Positions 17,677 to 25,596 of a stretch of DNA of 64,000 bases are shown piece after piece. This DNA is from Bog-473 sp963744935 (GTDB taxonomy: Bacteria; Actinomycetota; Acidimicrobiia; Acidimicrobiales; RAAP-2). The translations under genes were made by a program, and so were the position numbers. Under the pieces are notes generated by a model. The model searched no databases. It was given only the letters and a program-made list of their open reading frames with translations, and was not told the DNA's origin. Numbering within the stretch: the first letter of the stretch is position 1; every line of letters begins with the position of its first letter. The stretch is from positions 310,001 to 374,000 of the forward strand of contig CAVUVM010000001.1 of NCBI GenBank assembly GCA_963744935.1. The letters run 5' to 3'.

Positions 17677-17749
17677 GGTCGGGTAGCTCAGTTGGTAGAG
17701 CGCGCGCCTGAAAAGCGTGAGGTCACCGGATCGACGCCGGTCCCGACCA
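17677..17749 (+). tRNA. tRNA-Phe (anticodon GAA)
   Basis: Acceptor GGTCGGG pairs with CCCGACC, discriminator A17749. D arm TAGCTCAGTTGGTAGAGC. The anticodon loop CTGAAAA places GAA at 17710-17712. CCA is not encoded (the next bases are CCG). The T loop reads GGATCGACGCC in place of the usual GGTTCGAATCC, somewhat unusual. Its 3' part recurs twice downstream. Confidence 0.93.
17712..17748 (+). repeat. att-like core A: 3' part of tRNA-Phe (intact copy)
   Basis: The 37-nt stretch from the anticodon arm to the end of the acceptor is repeated at 20930-20966 with 36 of 37 bases the same, and its last part again at 22720-22744. Tyrosine integrases commonly use exactly this part of a tRNA gene as attB, leaving a 3' copy at the far end of the inserted DNA. 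Confidence 0.7.
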
Positions 17750-17849
17750 CCGGTAGGCGCCCTGACGAGCGCGCACTTCGCCTCGACTCTGGCGCCGCAC
17801 GAGGCGGGCAGCCGCATCCTGAAGGGAAGGCCTCAGCTGGGGCACTGAA

Positions 17850-18533
17850 TCACTTCAAGATGTTCACTGCTCGGGCCACGACCAGTAGGGCGACGACCAG
17901 TGAAATCGCCTCCTCCGCCATCATCATGAGCTTCATCCACGGCCGAATGGCCGAGACGTCCGTGGGGCTGAACGCCGTCGCCGTCGCGAACGAGAAGTGG
18001 AAGTAGTCGACGAACCTCGGGGTCCACCCGGCCCCCACGAACTCTTCGTTCTTCATCTCGGGAAAGATGAGCGCCGGGGGTCGACTCGTGTTCCCGGCAC
18101 GCGCCGCTGGGCCGCCACGGTCGAGGGCCCAGTACCAGAGCCCGAAGGCGATGACGTTACTGAGCCAGATGGCGCCGCCGCTGGCCAAGAGGAGCTTTGC
18201 ATCGTTGGTGAAGGCGGAGACGTTGATGATGGACACCACGAGTCGAACTGCGGCATCGGCGTTGGCCAGTGAGATCACCGCGATCAGGCAGTTGGTCATC
18301 ACCCGCAACCAGGGAACATCCCGGTCGATACGTCCGGGGTCGCCAATGATGAGGGCGACCAGTAGAGCCACCACGATGACCGGAAACAGCCATCGCGCGT
18401 CACCGTTGCGAAGTTCGGGCGGCAGCGTCGCCCGTAGGAGACCGGTGGCCAATACTGCCAGAGCCATTGGCCACCGCGGTTCGCCGACGTGAGGCTCTCG
18501 CCCCGCGTTCTGGGCTTCCCCTCTGTCGCTCAC
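17850..18533 (-). CDS. Multi-pass membrane protein, DUF1345-like
   Basis: 227 residues, about six hydrophobic segments. Signature text: LSNVIAFGLWYWALDRGGP, LIFPEM, WTPRFVDYFHFSFATATAFSPTD and a C-terminal VALLVVARAVNILK. These are typical of a widespread bacterial membrane protein family that I associate with DUF1345; the FATATAFSPTD segment suggests a two-helix pore-like element. Function unproved. It is the first gene after tRNA-Phe, inside the first integrative segment. Confidence 0.75.
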   Translation of the reverse strand: MSDRGEAQNAGREPHVGEPRWPMALAVLATGLLRATLPPELRNGDARWLFPVIVVALLVALIIGDPGRIDRDVPWLRVMTNCLIAVISLANADAAVRLVVSIINVSAFTNDAKLLLASGGAIWLSNVIAFGLWYWALDRGGPAARAGNTSRPPALIFPEMKNEEFVGAGWTPRFVDYFHFSFATATAFSPTDVSAIRPWMKLMMMAEEAISLVVALLVVARAVNILK

Positions 18534-18614
18534 GGCGCTAACTCGAGAGACACGCAGGCTGTACGGAGGTCACTTCGAACGCCAGTCGATTTCGGGCCAA
18601 ACGACGCAGGCATC

Positions 18615-18944
18615 TCAAGCTCCGGCGAACAGTCTCCGGACGAACCGGTTGCAGTATCCGACGATCTCGCTGGTTGTCTCCGCCAATTCGGCACCAACAT
18701 GGCGTAAGGGCTTTGGATCCGCTCCTTCCGTTTCTCGTTCTGTTCTCTCCGTTTCTCTCTTCGTTCTCACCGTTTCTCTCTCTGCTCTCAACGTGTCGAG
18801 CTCTGCTCTCATGGCCACAATCTCCGCTCTCATTGCCACTATGTCGGGTCTCATCGCCTCTATTTCTGGTCTGATTACCTCTATTTTCGCCGCTCTCATG
18901 GCTTCTCGCTCTGTTCTCATCGCATCGCTCTGTTCACATTGCAT
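18615..18944 (-). CDS. Heptad-repeat coiled-coil small protein (21-bp DNA repeats)
   Basis: 109 residues. Residues about 9-70 form repeated 7-residue units of the type MRAEIVA / MRPDIVA / MRAELDT, a highly regular coiled coil; the DNA shows the same as diverged 21-bp units. The last 35 residues (RHVGAELAETTSEIVGYCNRFVRRLFAGA) look like a separate short helical tail. GAAAGAG lies before the ATG. The region is much more AT-rich than its surroundings. The opposite strand is also open, but a coiled coil is the more natural reading. No family recognised. Confidence 0.5.
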   Translation of the reverse strand: MQCEQSDAMRTEREAMRAAKIEVIRPEIEAMRPDIVAMRAEIVAMRAELDTLRAERETVRTKRETERTERETEGADPKPLRHVGAELAETTSEIVGYCNRFVRRLFAGA

Positions 18945-19228
18945 CTCTTTCGTTTGCTTCCGATTCTCTTTCTGATCTCATCCGTTCTCTTCCTGTCGTG
19001 TCGCTTCTCGTCCGGTTCCTCGTGACCGAGTACCACGATCGTCTCATCTGTTTTGTCGATCCCTGACTAGCGAGGCGTCGCTCGGCGTGTCTTAATCGAA
19101 TCCGAACGGTGACAGTGGGACCGGTGCCGAACAGCCAGCCATCTGACTTTCAAGGCTTGAGCCGTGGACACCACCGGCTGGATTGCCTTCATGGACCGGG
19201 TCATCGGGTTCCCCGCCCGCTTCATGGC

Positions 19229-20533
19229 ATGCTCAAGAATCATGCGTTTCATCGGACGACGAAAAGGCGCTCTTTGACGACGGGAGCCGGGATCGCCATC
19301 GTCGGAGTGTCGCTGTTGCTCGTCGCATCGGTGTCGCGGTACCTGTCGGGGACCCCACTCACCCCGGCGATCCTGGTCGTCGCCATCGGTGTTCTCGTCG
19401 GCCCTCTCGTGTTCGACGAGATTGCAGTCCGACCGACCAGCTCGACTGTTCGGACGCTCGCTGAGGCAACCCTCGCCGTTGTGTTGTTCTCTGATTCGTC
19501 TCGCGTAAACCTGCATGCACTGAAGAGTGGAGCATCGATCCCAGTCCGTTTGCTCGGCGTTGGCTTGATCTTGACAGTCGTTGCCGGTGGGCTCACGGCC
19601 TTTGCGATCTTCAAGTCGTTCTCCCTCAGCGATGCCCTGATCCTTGGGGTCGTCCTTGCCCCAACCGACGCCGGGCTCGGGAGCGCCGTCGTCACCGATG
19701 ACCGGCTTCCCCAGGTCGTGCGGCAATCGCTGAACGTTGAAAGCGGCCTGAACGACGGGATCTGCGTGCCGTTACTGCTCATCCTTCTCGCCACCGCCGC
19801 AGGCGCTGGGGCCCATCCACTTACCGTGGTGGCTGAAGAGATCGGTTACGGCGTCCTCTGTGGTGCCGGGGCTGCCTTGCTTTCCGCCGGCATCGTCGTC
19901 CTCGCCGGCCGGCGAAATCTCATCGACAAGACCTGGCAGCAGATCGTTCCCCTGGCCACGACGATTGCCGCCTACGGAGCGGCCAACGCACTCGGCGGGT
20001 CCGGGTTCATCGCCGCCTTCGTGGCGGGAGCTCTCTTTGGTCTGCTTGCTCGAGATGAGGTGGCCCACGCCATGCTCTTCACCGAGGAGACCGGGGCCAC
20101 GCTCGACAGCGTCACGTTCCTCGTCTTCGGGGCGGTTCTCCTCGGCCCGGAGTTCAAGCACTTGAGCTGGCACATCGTCCTCTATGCGGTGCTGAGCCTG
20201 ACCGTCGTGCGGATGGTGCCAGTGGCCATCGCGCTCTTCGGCACCCATGCCCGACCGCCAACCGTTGCCTTCATGGGTTGGTTCGGCCCGCGTGGACTGG
20301 CGTCGATCGTGTTCGCGGTGATCGTCGAAGATGCACACCTCCCGCACTCTGCGGAGATCGCCACCGTGACGTATCTCACGGTCGGCCTGTCGGTCCTCGT
20401 TCATGGGCTCTCGGCGTCACCCCTAGTGAACCGCTATGTCACTTGGTTCCAAGCGACTTCGGGCAAGAGTCCGGCCCTCATGGAGACGAAACCGGCCCAC
20501 GAACACCGACCTCGGTTGTTGGGCCGACTCTGA
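19229..20533 (+). CDS. CPA1-family sodium/proton antiporter
   Basis: About 434 residues with 11-12 membrane helices. The ion-binding region of CPA1 exchangers is present: LAPTDAGLGSAVVTDDRLPQVVRQSLNVESGLNDG, where the ESGLND motif carries the key Asp, followed by GSGFIAAFVAGALFG and GWFGPRGLASIVF. Exchanges Na+ or K+ for H+ across the membrane. The start is uncertain; an upstream in-frame region (from 19109) is Arg/His/Pro-rich and unlike the family, so ATG 19229 was taken. Codon choice is less GC-biased than in neighbouring core genes. Lies in the first integrative segment. Confidence 0.85.
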   Translation: MLKNHAFHRTTKRRSLTTGAGIAIVGVSLLLVASVSRYLSGTPLTPAILVVAIGVLVGPLVFDEIAVRPTSSTVRTLAEATLAVVLFSDSSRVNLHALKSGASIPVRLLGVGLILTVVAGGLTAFAIFKSFSLSDALILGVVLAPTDAGLGSAVVTDDRLPQVVRQSLNVESGLNDGICVPLLLILLATAAGAGAHPLTVVAEEIGYGVLCGAGAALLSAGIVVLAGRRNLIDKTWQQIVPLATTIAAYGAANALGGSGFIAAFVAGALFGLLARDEVAHAMLFTEETGATLDSVTFLVFGAVLLGPEFKHLSWHIVLYAVLSLTVVRMVPVAIALFGTHARPPTVAFMGWFGPRGLASIVFAVIVEDAHLPHSAEIATVTYLTVGLSVLVHGLSASPLVNRYVTWFQATSGKSPALMETKPAHEHRPRLLGRL

Positions 20534-20608
20534 GGTAGGGCCCGGACATCACTGCCCTGCGGCCCTTCGTCGCGACGTTCTGACCGCTTCCCGGGCGCTA
20601 CGTCGCGA

Positions 20609-20766
20609 CTACCAGATCCGCGCAGGCGGCTTCGGAATGAGGTAGGCAACCACGCCGATCACGGGACGAAGACGATGAAGACGAACCACAGGGCTTTGGC
20701 GACACCGCCATGGTCTCGGCGCCGGAAGTTGTCGATGAAGACCCAGATGACGATGAATACTTTGTA
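20609..20766 (-). pseudogene. Remnant of PLDc_N-type membrane protein, truncated and frameshifted
   Basis: Reading - from 20766 gives YKVFIVIWVFIDNFRRRD then HGGVAKALWFVFIVFVP. This is a strong match by eye to the two-helix PLDc_N domain (phospholipase D/cardiolipin synthase N-terminal type: FRRRDHGG, KALW, P-IGV-YLI). It then needs one base added near 20660 to go on as VIGVVAYLIPKPPARIW and stop at 20609. The N-terminal end is cut by an in-frame TAA at 20767-20769, immediately beside the GTLWAR-coding repeat at 20779. Confidence 0.6.
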
Positions 20767-20778
20767 TTAGTCAAGCTT

Positions 20779-20829
20779 CGTGCCCACAGCGTGCCCATAG
20801 CGCGAAGCAGGGTGGATCAGAGTGATCCA
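20779..20829. repeat. Junction repeat R1 with conserved dyad
   Basis: Begins CGTGCCCACAGCGTGCCCAT (read on -, it codes MGTLWAR, like a tyrosine-integrase C-terminus) and ends in the inverted repeat TGGATCA-GAG-TGATCCA at 20813-20829. Related copies: R2 at 22627, R3 at 21014 and R4 at 32903. It lies 100 nt before tRNA-Phe fragment B. Confidence 0.55.
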
Positions 20830-20929
20830 CTGCACAGCAGCGAGAGTCCATTTTCTGGTCTTGAACAGGAATGTCGGGCGAAATCGCCCGTCACGACAGA
20901 GATGCGAAATTTTCCCTCTTTCAACCTAG

Positions 20930-20966
20930 AAAGCGTGAGGTCACCGGGTCGACGCCGGTCCCGACC
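20930..20966 (+). repeat. att-like core B: duplicated 3' end of tRNA-Phe
   Basis: 37 nt, one mismatch (G for A at 20948) with tRNA-Phe 17712-17748. It is not a tRNA: the 5' half is absent and the flanks differ. Best read as the distal attachment site left by an element that inserted in tRNA-Phe, which makes 17750-20929 a first inserted segment of about 3.2 kb. Confidence 0.7.
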
Positions 20967-21013
20967 TCACAGATAGTCCCAGCGCAGTTGGCATAACGAC
21001 TCACGCTCGGATT

Positions 21014-21033
21014 CGTGCCCACAACGTGCCCCA
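21014..21033. repeat. Junction repeat R3 (short)
   Basis: CGTGCCCACAACGTGCCCCA, close to the first part of R1. Read on -, it codes GTLWARIRA followed by a stop at 21001, the best of the four as a vestigial integrase C-terminus. It lies 47 nt after core B and lacks the dyad. Confidence 0.45.
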
Positions 21034-21128
21034 CTTGGAATTGGAATCGGTTCTAACTCCGACGATTGCTCCGTCCTTGTGCGGACTTGGAAGAGAGGTC
21101 CCATTGGCGACCGACGGGCGGCATCCGA

Positions 21129-22220
21129 TCACCGCTCGGCATCCTCCCCCGTCGGAGCTGGTGACGTCACCATCGGATCGAAGCCAGCCTCGGGCGTGAA
21201 CTCGATCTTCACCTCGGCCTCGGGTCTTCGGACCTCCATCTGGGCCAGGCGCTCGAAGACGAGCCTGTCCGCAGGGGTGAGCGGCGGTTGGGTGACAGAC
21301 CTCGGCCAGAGGCGGTATCGCTTGACCACGTTGATCTCCGCAGCGAGAAGGAAGAGCTGAGCCCCCAGGAAGATCCAGGCCAGCAAGGCGAGCACGATCC
21401 CGAAAAAACCGTACGTCTCCGTGGCGTGCCGGAGTTCCCGACCGACGTACCAGCTCCCGAAGAGCTGGAGCACTTGCCAAAACACTGTGGCCAACGCGAC
21501 TCCGAGCACGAGGTCGCGCCACGCGAATCGTACGGCCGTCATGACCATAAAGGCCACGAGGATCAGGACGAAGTTCAAGACGAGGGATCCGATTAGCAAA
21601 AGCACTCTCGACACCTGGTCGTGTGACGTCAGGGTGGCGAATCCGGTGAGCACGGTCGATCCGATCGCGGAGGCGGCGAGCAGAACCAGGACGGCAAGAC
21701 CTCGCAGATATCGCAATGGGAGGGAGGGCCAGTCGACGTAGGGGATGTTCCACACCTTGTTCATGGCGCTCTGGGTGGCCAATCCGAGACCGATGGCACC
21801 GTAGATGAGGAGCAGGCCACTTATGACAACAGCGAAGACGCTCCCTGTCAGGGGATGGATCTGCGATTGCAATTGGGTTCCGATGACGGGAAAGCTCCCG
21901 AGCGCGCTGTCGACGAGGTCCTTGTGAAGCTGTTCGTTGTTGTGGACGACGTAGCCAAGGATGGTCGTAAACAGCATCAAGAGCGGGAAGACGGCAAAGA
22001 GGCCGTAGTACGCAATTAGCGCCGCCTTGCTGCCCGCCTGGTCATTGCCAAACTTCTGCAGGACCGCGAAGGGAAACCCGATAACGCTGTGCCGCTGTTG
22101 GAACCTGTCGATTCGGCGAACGAGCCTCTCGAGGCGGCCGGGTCGCTTCCGGATGTCCACGTGTGCGGCGTCGTGTTCATCTTCTGGCGACCAAGTTGGC
22201 TGATGATCGGGAGCGCTCAT
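21129..22220 (-). CDS. YihY/BrkB-family membrane protein
   Basis: 363 residues with six membrane helices. Typical features: AALIAYYGLFAVFPLLMLFTTILGYV, GAIGLGLATQSAMNKVWNIP, ATETYGFFGIVLALLAWIFLGAQLFLLAAEIN. The family was once called RNase BN, which is no longer accepted; its transport role is not settled. N-terminus (about 45 residues) and C-terminus (about 60 residues) are charged and cytoplasmic. It is the main gene of the second integrative segment. Confidence 0.9.
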   Translation of the reverse strand: MSAPDHQPTWSPEDEHDAAHVDIRKRPGRLERLVRRIDRFQQRHSVIGFPFAVLQKFGNDQAGSKAALIAYYGLFAVFPLLMLFTTILGYVVHNNEQLHKDLVDSALGSFPVIGTQLQSQIHPLTGSVFAVVISGLLLIYGAIGLGLATQSAMNKVWNIPYVDWPSLPLRYLRGLAVLVLLAASAIGSTVLTGFATLTSHDQVSRVLLLIGSLVLNFVLILVAFMVMTAVRFAWRDLVLGVALATVFWQVLQLFGSWYVGRELRHATETYGFFGIVLALLAWIFLGAQLFLLAAEINVVKRYRLWPRSVTQPPLTPADRLVFERLAQMEVRRPEAEVKIEFTPEAGFDPMVTSPAPTGEDAER

Positions 22221-22250
22221 AACGGTTGACGATTGGTCTGCTTGTTGTGG

Positions 22251-22528
22251 TTAGACGAATGCCGCGACTGTGAGGACGACGAGAAGTCTCAAGTAGCCGG
22301 TCATGGTCGCCACCACCTGGGGAGGATCCCGTAGCCGATTCCAAGGGCGATGAAGCGCACTCGCGGGCTGTGAATCAAGCGAGGAAGCAACCCGCCAATG
22401 GCAAGAACTGCTGCTGCAATGGCGATCCCAGTACTCCGCCAAGCGGGCAGGATCCGCTCTTGTGCGAAGTAGGTCCTCCGAGACGTCTCCGGGTAGCGAC
22501 GTTCCGACTCGGAACCAGCATCGGTCAC
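22251..22528 (-). pseudogene. DUF202-family small membrane protein, frameshifted
   Basis: From ATG 22528 the frame gives 75 residues with the DUF202 signature RRTYFAQERILPAWRSTGIAI and a second hydrophobic stretch, then ends at 22301 in ILPRWWRP. In the next frame the sequence continues as VVATMTGYLRLLVVLTVAAFV up to a stop at 22251, which would supply the missing last helix. A one-base change near 22312 explains this. The family's role is unknown. Confidence 0.6.
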
Positions 22529-22626
22529 CTCAACCCTCCCCGGGGCGATGTCTCACGTTGAGCACCGCGTGAATCGTCTCACCAAGGCGCCACGTGTGGC
22601 ATTGATTACCTTGGGTTACTCAAGTT

Positions 22627-22680
22627 CGTGCCCCCCAGCGTGCGCATACGAACGCGATACAGGCCGGATCAGCGTGATCC
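22627..22680. repeat. Junction repeat R2 with conserved dyad
   Basis: CGTGCCCCCCAGCGTGCGCAT, then GGATCA-GCG-TGATCC at 22666-22680. The same order and near-same spacing as R1, with the dyad arms kept and the centre changed (GAG to GCG). It lies 39 nt before tRNA-Phe fragment C. Confidence 0.55.
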
Positions 22681-22719
22681 AGGGTGCAGGACGGGAGGCA
22701 CATTTCTTGCCATTTACCA

Positions 22720-22744
22720 GGATCGACGCCGGTCCGACCACCGG
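22720..22744 (+). repeat. att-like core C: short copy of tRNA-Phe 3' end and flank
   Basis: GGATCGACGCCGGTCC-GACCACCGG matches 17728-17753 with one C deleted. It includes the ACCG that follows the mature tRNA-Phe, so the homology reaches past the gene. It marks the right end of a second segment (20967-22719, about 1.8 kb). The stretch 22529-22942 otherwise holds only R2 and no gene I can support. Confidence 0.6.
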
Positions 22745-22942
22745 CGAGGTCCTCACGAGGGCCTCTCCTCCGATGGTTGCCGTTGGGACCCGGTGCGCTC
22801 GTCGAAGCGTCCTCGGGGTAACAGCCCGGCGGCGGACCGATGGCGGTCGCCTCGTCCGGCGCGATTGTGTGCGGTCGTCTACCTTGGCAGCGCCAAACCG
22901 CCCGTTCACGCACGTCAGCCCGGGAGTCGAGGGAACACCCAC

Positions 22943-25573
22943 ATGCCGCGAGCGCACGCCCGTCACTGTCTCCGTGCCTGCTCGTTGGTGCTCGTCGCCA
23001 TGCTGAGCGCCGTCGCCACGGGCGTGCCGGCGGCCGCGCCGGCGACCATCGTCTCGCAAGCTCCGCAATGGCCCGCCCATCCCGACTGGCAGCGCTTCGT
23101 CATGGCGCCGACGACACCCGACGTCCATCCGGTGCGCATCGTCAGCACGACCGGCGCCGTCAGTGGGGCCGCCACGCTGGTCGGATCGGGCATCGGACGG
23201 GCCACCTTGACGATGACGCCGGGAGGAATGTCTCCCGTGATCGTCGTCGACTACGGCCAGGACGTCGGTGGCATCCCCTACTTCGTCGTGCAGTCGGAAT
23301 CCGGAACGCCCCTGCTGCACTCCGCCTACAGCGAGGGTCTGCAGTACCTCGGGCCCCAAGGCGACCAGACGCCCCCGAACAGCCCGACCGGCGATCCCAA
23401 CCGGTTCGACGACCTGATCGTGGACAGTTCCGGGACGCTCACGACGGGGACCATTCAGGGCGGCGAGCGCTACGAGCGGATCAGTCTCACCTCCCCGGGC
23501 CGGGTGACCCTGACCTCGATCGGCGTCCGATTCACCGCCGTCCGGACCACGGCGAAGGACTACCGCGGCTGGTTCGACTCGAGCTCACCCGAGCTCGATC
23601 GCATCTGGTACGACGGCGCCTACACCACGCAGCTCGACGAGCTGCCGCCCGATGCGGCACCCTCGGCCTGGACGATCGGGGCGGGGGCGCTCCACGCCGT
23701 GATGGGGACCGTCGGCATCGTGCGTCAAGGCGTCAGCTGGACCGACTACACCATGTCATTCGACACCCGCGTCGTGGACAACCAGGCCGGCTGGTTGGTG
23801 CGGGCCTCGTCGACGTCGTCGGGCTATCTGCTCGTCCTGCACCACGCCGCCTCGGGGACGGGCACGTCGAACTCCCTGATTGAGATCGCGCTCGGTCCCA
23901 CCGAGTTCGCCACCATCGGCCAGGTGGTCCTCCCCAAGTCGTTCGATGCCGCGGCCTGGCACCACATCACGACCAAGGTTTCGGGGAGCACCATCACGAC
24001 CTCCCTCGACGGCCGCCAGGTTGCCTCCTTCGACACCGATGCGCTGCCGGCCGGGACCTCTGTCTACGAGACGGGTTCGGTCGGGTTCGCCGAGCTGGGA
24101 TCTTCTGCCGTTTTCCGGGACCTCGACGTCACCAGCGCCACGGGAGCGGCTCTCTATGCCAACACCCTGTCGGACCGCTCGGCCCTGAGCGACTTCAGCG
24201 GCTCGGACAACGTGACCTCCGATCCCCTGCCCGTGATCATGGACGGGGCCAAGCGTGATCGGGTGGTCTGGAGTGGTGACCTCGGCGTGGAGACACCGAA
24301 CGTGCTTTACACGACCGGAGCCGGCGACTACGTGCAGGGCTCGCTCCAGCTCCTCGGCAGCTACCAGGTGGCCGACGGGGAGACGGGCACGAACGTCAAC
24401 CCGACGGCTCCGTTGGCCACGTTCCCCCAGAACGGATCGACCTACTCGACCTCGTACTCCATGGACGAGGTCGACAACATCGCCACCTACTACCTCTACA
24501 CCGGTGACCTCGCCTTCGTCCGGGCCGAATGGCCGGTGATCACTCGTGAGCTGGCCTACAACGCGGCGCTGGTCGACGGGCGCGGACTGCTCGTCACCAA
24601 CTCGGGCGATGGGCAGGACTGGGACTACTACAACGGGAGCCATGCCGGGGCGGTCACCTACTACAACGACATCTACTTCGAGACCCTGACCGACGCCGCC
24701 CTGATGGCCGATGCGCTCGGGCAATCCAACCAGGCCGCCTCCTTCCGGCAGGAGGCGGCAAGTCTCCGGACGGCGATCAACCGATACCTCTTCGATCCCT
24801 CCAGCGGGCTCTACGAATTGTCCGACCAGCAGCCGGCCGCCGTGGCCCAGGACGGCAACTCCCTCGCCGTGCTCTTCGGCGTGGCCCCGACCGGGCAGGA
24901 CGCGGCCATTCTCACCGCGCTGGCCAAGACGCTGCCGTCGACGCCGTACGGCCCGCTGGCGTTCACCGCCAATGCCGGGCTGCAAAACGGAGTCAGCCCG
25001 TTCGTCACCAACGACGAGGTGCGCGCCCTCTTCGCCAGCGGCGACACCGCCTCCGCCCTCTCGCTGCTGCAGAGACTCTGGGGATACATGGACGCTCCCG
25101 GGCCGGACTACACCGGGGCCGACTGGGAGCTGGTCGGGCCAAGCGGTGCTCCCGGTTTTGGCGACGAGACGAGCCTGGCGCACGGCTGGTCCTCGGGGGC
25201 CACGGCCGATCTGTCCTCCTACGTCCTCGGAGTCCAGCCGACCACGGTGGGCTTCGACACGTGGTCGGTCGACCCCCATCCGGGCTCCCTCTCGTGGGCC
25301 GAGGGCAACGTCCCGACGCCCCACGGCACGATTGAGGCTCGCTGGGCCCAGCAGCCTTCGTCGGGCCGCTTCTCCCTGCAGGTCACCGCGCCGGGTCGGA
25401 CGACCGGCACCCTGACGGTGCCGGTACCGCGGACCGGTGCAGTCGTGACGGTCGTGACGACCAAGGCCCCTTCGGGTCGTTCAAAGAAAGAAATCACGGT
25501 GGCTCCGGGCGCCACGTCTCTGCCCGTCTCTGTTGTGGGCGGGGCGACCTACGACGTGTACGTGGCGCCGTAG
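22943..25573 (+). CDS. Secreted GH78-type alpha-L-rhamnosidase
   Basis: 876 residues. Signal peptide from ATG 22943 (RHCLRACSLVLVAMLSAVATG, cleavage near AAA). An N-terminal beta region is followed by a laminin G/concanavalin-like insert (about residues 240-400: DYTMSFDTRVVDNQAGWLVRA, then WHHITTKVSGS). Next comes the (alpha/alpha)6 catalytic domain with MDGAKRDRVVWSGDLG, SMDEVDNIATYYLYTGD and SLAHGWSSGATADLSSYVLGV, and a C-terminal beta domain (SVDPHPGSLSWAEGNVPTPHG). These are GH78 hallmarks; the enzyme would release L-rhamnose from plant glycosides or polysaccharides outside the cell. A longer upstream frame (from 22628) crosses the att remnant and is rejected. Confidence 0.85.
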   Translation: MPRAHARHCLRACSLVLVAMLSAVATGVPAAAPATIVSQAPQWPAHPDWQRFVMAPTTPDVHPVRIVSTTGAVSGAATLVGSGIGRATLTMTPGGMSPVIVVDYGQDVGGIPYFVVQSESGTPLLHSAYSEGLQYLGPQGDQTPPNSPTGDPNRFDDLIVDSSGTLTTGTIQGGERYERISLTSPGRVTLTSIGVRFTAVRTTAKDYRGWFDSSSPELDRIWYDGAYTTQLDELPPDAAPSAWTIGAGALHAVMGTVGIVRQGVSWTDYTMSFDTRVVDNQAGWLVRASSTSSGYLLVLHHAASGTGTSNSLIEIALGPTEFATIGQVVLPKSFDAAAWHHITTKVSGSTITTSLDGRQVASFDTDALPAGTSVYETGSVGFAELGSSAVFRDLDVTSATGAALYANTLSDRSALSDFSGSDNVTSDPLPVIMDGAKRDRVVWSGDLGVETPNVLYTTGAGDYVQGSLQLLGSYQVADGETGTNVNPTAPLATFPQNGSTYSTSYSMDEVDNIATYYLYTGDLAFVRAEWPVITRELAYNAALVDGRGLLVTNSGDGQDWDYYNGSHAGAVTYYNDIYFETLTDAALMADALGQSNQAASFRQEAASLRTAINRYLFDPSSGLYELSDQQPAAVAQDGNSLAVLFGVAPTGQDAAILTALAKTLPSTPYGPLAFTANAGLQNGVSPFVTNDEVRALFASGDTASALSLLQRLWGYMDAPGPDYTGADWELVGPSGAPGFGDETSLAHGWSSGATADLSSYVLGVQPTTVGFDTWSVDPHPGSLSWAEGNVPTPHGTIEARWAQQPSSGRFSLQVTAPGRTTGTLTVPVPRTGAVVTVVTTKAPSGRSKKEITVAPGATSLPVSVVGGATYDVYVAP

Positions 25574-25596
25574 TCGCTCACGTTCTTCCCTCAGCC

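Noticed and set aside
18649..18975. + strand hydrophobic Ser/Leu frame opposite the coiled coil
   Set aside because: Its regularity follows from the 21-bp repeats; the - strand gives a proper heptad coil with a ribosome site.
20930..20966. A second tRNA gene
   Set aside because: Only the 3' half is present, with no D arm or 5' acceptor; it is a tRNA-Phe fragment.
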